In this document: in pieces, positions 21,830 through 25,741 of the stretch
Layout: the number at the start of each line of letters is the position of its first letter
Position numbering within the stretch: the stretch's first letter is position 1
Source: an uncultured Collinsella sp.
Lineage (GTDB): Bacteria; Actinomycetota; Coriobacteriia; Coriobacteriales; Coriobacteriaceae
Length of the DNA: 25,741 nt
Assembly (NCBI GenBank): GCA_900757385.1
Contig: CAAENO010000192.1
Coordinates: forward strand, 1 to 25,741
Direction of reading: 5' to 3'
Made by a program: the position numbers and the translations under genes
Notes under the pieces: generated by a model
Seen by the model: only the letters and a program-made list of their open reading frames with translations
Databases searched by the model: none
Told to the model about the DNA's origin: nothing

Positions 21830-23251
21830 ATGACTTTTACCGACAAACCCGAAAGCGCAAACGAAGCGCAGGATCATTCTCAGTCGCTCGACGATGGCGG
21901 TTTTTTCTCCCTGAACGACGTCATCATGGCCGGCAGGCATCAGCTCACCCGCTCCGAGCATCTCTTGGCCGCCGACACGCGCCGCAACGCCCGCAACCTA
22001 CTCGCGAGCGCCAAGTTGCTCGCACTCGTCGCCATCGTCTCGCTCGCCATGGGCGTTGCCGCCTGGGCGTTTTTGACCTCGCTGAATATCGCGACCGACT
22101 ATCGCGAGCACCATGCATGGGTCTACGCCTTGCTTCCCGTTGTGGGCATTGCCACCGCATGGGTGTACAAAAATCACGGCCTTGCTGCCAAACGAGGCAA
22201 CAACCTGGTCATCGACTCCGCTCTGGGCACACGCCTCATCCATATGCGCATGGCCGTCCTCACCTTCATCTGCTCCACGCTCACGCACCTAACGGGCGGA
22301 TCGGCCGGTCGCGAGGGAGCCGCGGTGCAGATTGGCGGGACCATCGCCAGCAACATCTCGAGCCTCGCCCACCTCAAAAAGCATGACCACCACGACCTCA
22401 TGCTCGCCGGCATCTCGTCGGCCTTTGGAGCCGTATTCGGTTCGCCCCTTGCCGGAGCTTTCTTTGGCATGGAGATGTGCTTTATCGGCAAGATCGACTA
22501 CACCGCGGGCATCTACTGCCTGGTCGCCTCGTTTACCGGCTACTTTACATCACTCGCCCTGGGTACCGAGTACGAAGCAAATGTCATCGCCAGCGTCCCC
22601 GACATGACGCCGCGGACGGTTGCCATCGTTGTTATCAGCGCCATTATCTTCGGCCTGACGGCACGCCTCTTTGCCTGGTCGGTTCGAACAGTCAAGAACC
22701 TGTACGGTCGATTTATCACCAATTACCTCATTCGCGCACTTATAGGCGCACTCGTGGTTTTGGCCGCCTATGCCCTCCTCGACGCCCGGGACTACGCCGG
22801 CCTTTCCACATGGCTTTCCGGCGCCGGATTTGCAGGCAACACCACCCTGGCGGACGCAGTCATCAAGTTGGTCGTCACAGCGCTTACCCTGGGCGCGGGC
22901 TTCCAAGGCGGCGAGGTCACGCCCCTGTTTGGCATCGGTGCGGCACTCGGTGGCTGGATCGGTTGCCTTACCGGGCTCGACCCCAGTTTTCTGGCGGCTC
23001 TCGGCATGCTCGGCGTGTTCTGCGCCGGCCTCAACGTGCCCATCACCACCTGCATGATGGCCATCGACCTGTTCCACGGCACGGCCGCCGGGTTCTTTGT
23101 CATCGTGGCCTTTATCAGCTACCTAACCGGCGGACACCGCGGCGTGTACCCCGCCCAGCGCATCATCTCACCCAAGCGCCGTTCGCTTATTGTGGATGAG
23201 GGCGGTACGGTAGCGGATGCTATCGAGCGCCACAACGACCTGATAGAGTAG
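21830..23251 (+). CDS. CLC-family channel/antiporter, probably fluoride-type (CLC-F)
   Basis: 473 residues; AGAGGAACGT precedes the ATG. About ten membrane helices follow a hydrophilic N-terminus of some 55 residues. CLC signatures: GGSAGREGAAVQIGG and GAGFQGGEVTPLFGIGAALGG. The first anion-binding loop reads KRGNNLVIDSA rather than the GSGIP of chloride CLCs, and the FQGGEVTPLF segment is typical of the CLC-F branch, which exports fluoride in exchange for protons. Chloride transport cannot be excluded by eye. First gene of the plus-strand pair; the lipid kinase gene follows after 86 bp with no terminator seen between. Confidence 0.88.
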   Translation: MTFTDKPESANEAQDHSQSLDDGGFFSLNDVIMAGRHQLTRSEHLLAADTRRNARNLLASAKLLALVAIVSLAMGVAAWAFLTSLNIATDYREHHAWVYALLPVVGIATAWVYKNHGLAAKRGNNLVIDSALGTRLIHMRMAVLTFICSTLTHLTGGSAGREGAAVQIGGTIASNISSLAHLKKHDHHDLMLAGISSAFGAVFGSPLAGAFFGMEMCFIGKIDYTAGIYCLVASFTGYFTSLALGTEYEANVIASVPDMTPRTVAIVVISAIIFGLTARLFAWSVRTVKNLYGRFITNYLIRALIGALVVLAAYALLDARDYAGLSTWLSGAGFAGNTTLADAVIKLVVTALTLGAGFQGGEVTPLFGIGAALGGWIGCLTGLDPSFLAALGMLGVFCAGLNVPITTCMMAIDLFHGTAAGFFVIVAFISYLTGGHRGVYPAQRIISPKRRSLIVDEGGTVADAIERHNDLIE

Positions 23252-23337
23252 ATGCAATAATCGCCGTGCAGCCACAATCGGGGGCAATTCGACCTGAGCG
23301 CGACCGCACTGTCATGTCACACGCCGGGAGTCGCCCC

Positions 23338-24300
23338 ATGCACGCAACTGATTTTGGTCGCACGCTCATCATCGCCAACCCAGCCGCCCAGTCAGGTGCG
23401 GCACGCGAAGTTGCCGAGCGCCTACAACGCTTTTTGGACATGACTGCACGCGCATCCCAGTTTGACCTGGTGTTGACCGAGCGTATGGGACACGCCAAGG
23501 AGCTGGCCGCACAGGCTCAGGGCTATCGCACCGTTATCGCACTCGGCGGCGACGGCGTGATTCACGAGGTCGTAAACGGGCTTATGACGCAAAAGGAGGA
23601 CGCCCGCCCCGCCCTTGCCGTCCTGCCCGTGGGCTCCGGCAACGATTTTGCCCAGACGCTCGGCATCGACGATTTCTCCGGCAAGGATTTTGGCGCGCTG
23701 CTCACCTGCGAGCTGCAGCGTCAGGACATCGGGCGCATTCGCTCGTGGAGCCCTGCGAGCGGCAGCGGCGAGGCTACCGTTGAGTACTACGACCAGACGC
23801 TCTCGGTCGGCATCGACGCTGCCATCGGCCTTGGCACCACCGAGCTGCGCAAAAAGACCGGCTTGACGGGCGCGCCGCTCTACACCCTCTCGGGACTTGA
23901 GCAGTTTGGCCTACGCTATCGCAACTATCCTATGACAGTCAGCTTTGACAGCGCGCCCACCGAGCGCGTGAGGGCAATCATCATGGCGATTCAGCTGGGG
24001 CCCACGTATGGCTCGGGTTATCGTATCTGCCCCGATGCCGATCCCTGCGATGGCATACTCGACGTCTGCTACGCCTGCGGTCCCGTCCCTCGCGCGGTTG
24101 CCCTGCCAATGTTCCTTTCGGCCAAGGACGGCCACCATACCAAGTTGCCACCGATTCGCATGCGCCGCTGCCGCCATGTCGAGCTTACCTTTGAAGAGCC
24201 CGACTACCCCATCCAGGCCGACGGCGAGCCCGTTGTCGCCTCGCGCATCGAGGTCGACATCCTCGCCGGCGCCCTCCAAGTCTGGCACCCCACCCGATAA
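23338..24300 (+). CDS. Diacylglycerol kinase-family lipid kinase (YegS/DgkB-like)
   Basis: 320 residues from MHATDFGRTLIIANP; GGGAG sits 7 nt before this ATG, whereas the upstream in-frame ATG at 23314 has none. DAGK catalytic domain: IIANPAAQSG, the nucleotide-binding VIALGGDGVIHEVVNGL, and LPVGSGNDFAQTLGI. C-terminal all-beta domain with ADPCDGILDVCYA and QADGEPV. Soluble, membrane-associated enzymes of this family phosphorylate diacylglycerol or related lipids; the substrate is not determined here. Its 3' end is met by a 26-bp inverted repeat (24309-24377). Confidence 0.9.
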   Translation: MHATDFGRTLIIANPAAQSGAAREVAERLQRFLDMTARASQFDLVLTERMGHAKELAAQAQGYRTVIALGGDGVIHEVVNGLMTQKEDARPALAVLPVGSGNDFAQTLGIDDFSGKDFGALLTCELQRQDIGRIRSWSPASGSGEATVEYYDQTLSVGIDAAIGLGTTELRKKTGLTGAPLYTLSGLEQFGLRYRNYPMTVSFDSAPTERVRAIIMAIQLGPTYGSGYRICPDADPCDGILDVCYACGPVPRAVALPMFLSAKDGHHTKLPPIRMRRCRHVELTFEEPDYPIQADGEPVVASRIEVDILAGALQVWHPTR

Positions 24301-24308
24301 CCACCCCT

Positions 24309-24377
24309 AAGTTGCGGTGAAATAGGGACTGTTTATACAGCTAAAGCCGCAAAACAGTCCCTATTTCACCGCAACTT
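24309..24377. repeat. 26-bp perfect inverted repeat between convergent genes
   Basis: Arms 24309-24334 and 24352-24377 are perfectly complementary over 26 bp, around a 17-nt loop. It contains the core GGGACTGTTT/AAACAGTCCC, related to the GGGACTGTCCC core of the palindrome at 24794-24824. No T-run follows on either strand, so this is not a typical terminator, although it could stop both converging transcripts. It resembles REP-type palindromes spread by RAYT transposases. Confidence 0.7.
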
Positions 24378-24387
24378 ATTGAGAAGA

Positions 24388-24768
24388 TCATTCCTCCCTG
24401 CCCGGCTTGCGACGGTTGGCCTTTTTAATCGCGTTGAAGTGCTTGTCATTGAGTCTGCGCTGGCGAGAGCGCAGAGGCACCTTAGTCTTTACGCGTCGGC
24501 GCGGTGGACGCCCGCGGCGCTCCAGCTCAGCGCGCAGCTTACACAGGCAGCTCGCGCGATTCTGAAACTGACTACGGCTCTCGCGCGCCGTCACAACAAT
24601 CCCCGTGGGCCCATGCTTCATACGCACCGCCGAGTCCGTCGTGTTCACGCCCTGCCCGCCCGGACCCGTCGCGCGAAACACCTGCACCTCGCAATCGCGC
24701 GCCAACTCCTCGGCCGACATCTCGGCATAGCGCGCATACTCGCGCCATCCCATCTTGTTCTCATCCAT
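24388..24768 (-). CDS. RF-1-domain release-factor-like protein (ribosome rescue type)
   Basis: 126 residues from MDENKMGWREYARYAE, with GGGAGGTG 6 nt before the ATG. It holds the class-I release factor GGQ motif in RATGPGGQGVNTTDSAVRM (GGQ 37-39) and a strongly basic C-terminal tail rich in R and K (RRRVKTKVPLRSRQRRL). It lacks any codon-recognition domain. Proteins of this make-up hydrolyse peptidyl-tRNA on stalled ribosomes (ArfB/YaeJ, mitochondrial ICT1 and MTRFR). The exact subgroup is uncertain. The gene is flanked on both sides by palindromic repeats (24309-24377 and 24794-24824), which could mean it moved or that the repeats serve as terminators. Confidence 0.85.
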   Translation of the reverse strand: MDENKMGWREYARYAEMSAEELARDCEVQVFRATGPGGQGVNTTDSAVRMKHGPTGIVVTARESRSQFQNRASCLCKLRAELERRGRPPRRRVKTKVPLRSRQRRLNDKHFNAIKKANRRKPGREE

Positions 24769-24786
24769 ATCAACACCTCCCCTCAT

Positions 24787-24824
24787 ACAAAAAATGTGAC
24801 AAAGGGACAGTCCCTTTGTCACAT
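24787..24824 (-). terminator. 31-nt perfect palindrome acting as xpt terminator
   Basis: Arms of 15 bp, ATGTGACAAAGGGAC and its complement (24794-24808, 24810-24824), around one central base. On the minus strand a TTTTTT run follows (24788-24793). It starts 27 bp after the xpt stop, so it can end xpt transcription. It also has the look of a dispersed REP-like palindrome (core GGGACTGTCCC). Confidence 0.75.
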
Positions 24825-24851
24825 CGCATACCAATCGCTTGTGTTGCGCGC

Positions 24852-25430
24852 TTAGGCGAAGGTGATCTCGCCGGTCTCGCAGTCCATATCGGCGATACGG
24901 GCCAGGCTCTCAACGCGGAAGCCACGCTCGCGGAGCTTATCGCCACCGCCCTGGAAGCCCTTCTCCACCGCGATGCCAATACCGGACACCTCGGCACCCG
25001 CAGCCTCGCAGATCTTGATAAGACCCTCGAGCGCGCAGCCGTTGGCCAAGAAGTCGTCGATGATCAGGACCTTGTCGCCCTCGGACAGGAAACGCTTGCC
25101 AACGATGACCGGGTACTCCTTTTGCTTGGTAAAGGAGTAGATGGTCGTGGCATACTGCTCGCCGTCGAGGTTGATGGACTGTGCCTTCTTGGCAAAGACC
25201 ACCGGCACGCCGCCAAAATGCTGAGCCGCGATGCAAGCCATACCAATGCCAGAAGCCTCGATCGTCAGGATCTTGTTAATCTCGACATCCTTGAACAGAC
25301 GGGCCCACTCGGCGCCCATGTGGTCGAACAGCTCAACGTCGCATTGGTGGTTGAGGAAGGCATCAACCTTAAGGACGTTACCGGCCTTTACGATGCCGTC
25401 ATGGCGAATACGATCCTCAAGCTCCTGCAT
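24852..25430 (-). CDS. xpt: Xanthine phosphoribosyltransferase
   Basis: 192 residues from MQELEDRIRHDGIV, with AAGGGG upstream. It aligns by eye with B. subtilis Xpt along its length: VLKVDAFLNHQ, KILTIEASGIG, VPVVFAKK, YSFTKQKEYPV, the PRPP-binding loop VLIIDDFLANG, and IGIAVEKGFQGGGDKL, RVESLARI. It converts xanthine and PRPP to XMP for purine salvage in the cytoplasm. No purine riboswitch is visible in the 5' region, and no xanthine permease gene is adjacent in the window. Monocistronic, ending at the palindromic terminator 24787-24824. Confidence 0.95.
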   Translation of the reverse strand: MQELEDRIRHDGIVKAGNVLKVDAFLNHQCDVELFDHMGAEWARLFKDVEINKILTIEASGIGMACIAAQHFGGVPVVFAKKAQSINLDGEQYATTIYSFTKQKEYPVIVGKRFLSEGDKVLIIDDFLANGCALEGLIKICEAAGAEVSGIGIAVEKGFQGGGDKLRERGFRVESLARIADMDCETGEITFA

Positions 25431-25588
25431 GGCGCAACCCCTTCTCGCGGCAACGATACCGCGCGATTAATAAACGTTGTTCGATAGTCTACCACGGACC
25501 GACCCCCGCCCGTCCCACAAGCCGCATCGCACCACAAACCAGTCTTTTTGGGACGGCGCGAATACGTGGCAGGCAGCCTCCCAATACG
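25431..25588. other. Intergenic region upstream of xpt
   Basis: About 158 bp. It holds a loose inverted repeat CCGTCCCA/TGGGACGG (25510-25517 with 25549-25556) with a 31-nt loop and no T-run; this might be a weak terminator of the MFS-like gene. No clear promoter hexamer pair and no purine aptamer consensus were found. Confidence 0.35.
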
Positions 25589-25741
25589 CTAATGACGGGC
25601 GCGCATCCTCACCAAACGAACCATCGAGAGGACAAAGCCCACGGCTGCCACGGCCATCAACACATAGAACACCGAACGAAAACCAAACAGGAACACATCC
25701 GGACGGCCTGCAACAAAACTGGTCACGGCCTCGCCCATCGC
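25589..25741 (-). CDS. C-terminal end of a membrane transporter, probably MFS
   Basis: Only the last 50 codons are in the window. They end MRARH and a TAG stop. They contain a hydrophobic helix (FYVLMAVAAVGFVLSM) preceded by FGFRSVF and followed by a short basic tail, as at the end of drug-type MFS permeases of 12 or 14 helices. The upstream coding sequence continues past base 25741. Family is a guess from the helix-tail pattern. Confidence 0.55.
   Translation of the reverse strand, partial: AMGEAVTSFVAGRPDVFLFGFRSVFYVLMAVAAVGFVLSMVRLVRMRARH

Noticed and set aside
25431..25588. Purine riboswitch before xpt
   Set aside because: The conserved aptamer core (TATA-paired P1 with its J2/3 and loop-loop elements) is not present in the upstream sequence.
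1..25741. CRISPR array, transposase or prophage genes
   Set aside because: No regularly spaced repeats and no recombinase, transposase or phage-like proteins in any frame.

Overview
The window looks like a chromosomal stretch from a high-GC, strictly anaerobic actinobacterium of the Coriobacteriia, most likely Collinsella or a close relative. This is inferred from the high GC content, the anaerobic gene set (formate channel, Fe-S dehydratase-type reductases, selenium and molybdenum metabolism) and the general look of the proteins; no 16S or database search was possible. Almost everything lies on the minus strand. Only a CLC-type channel gene and a lipid-kinase gene, at about 21.8-24.3 kb, are on plus. 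Layout, from the right (upstream for the minus strand) to the left: the tail of an MFS-like membrane protein; xanthine phosphoribosyltransferase (xpt), ending at a 31-nt perfect palindrome that doubles as its terminator; a small RF-1-domain release-factor-like protein; then the two plus-strand genes. Next come moeA-mog and modA-modB-modC, which cover molybdenum-cofactor maturation and molybdate uptake. After these comes a long minus-strand run: a double-cubane-cluster 2-hydroxyacyl-CoA dehydratase-type protein (DCCP-2), a complete peptide/nickel-type ABC importer (binding protein, two permeases, two ATPases), a second DCCP (DCCP-1), its ASKHA-type Fe-S activator, a family-4 glycosyltransferase, and a selenium module: selD, yedF, a DUF3343 Se/S carrier and a class-V aminotransferase of the cysteine desulfurase family. 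That run ends in a strong rho-independent terminator. Further left are brnQ, a tRNA-Pro/tRNA-Gly operon with a near-consensus promoter, a curious hairpin-rich segment bounded by a copy of the tRNA-Gly 3' end, and the start of a formate/nitrite transporter gene (focA). The most informative observation is that selD is a selenoprotein gene. Its true start is at 5773, the 17th codon is an in-frame UGA, and an 8-bp stem with a GUC loop (a bacterial SECIS) begins 25 nt after the UGA. A conventional gene call starting at 5713 would lose the catalytic residue. selD overlaps the glycosyltransferase gene by 8 bp and shares a tight co-directional series with the DCCP/activator pair. The candidate new system is therefore a selenium-linked pathway joining a low-potential double-cubane reductase, a sugar transferase and selenophosphate synthesis, possibly with a dedicated peptide-type importer. 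That functional link is inference. The individual family calls, the UGA/SECIS and the gene overlaps can be read directly from the sequence.
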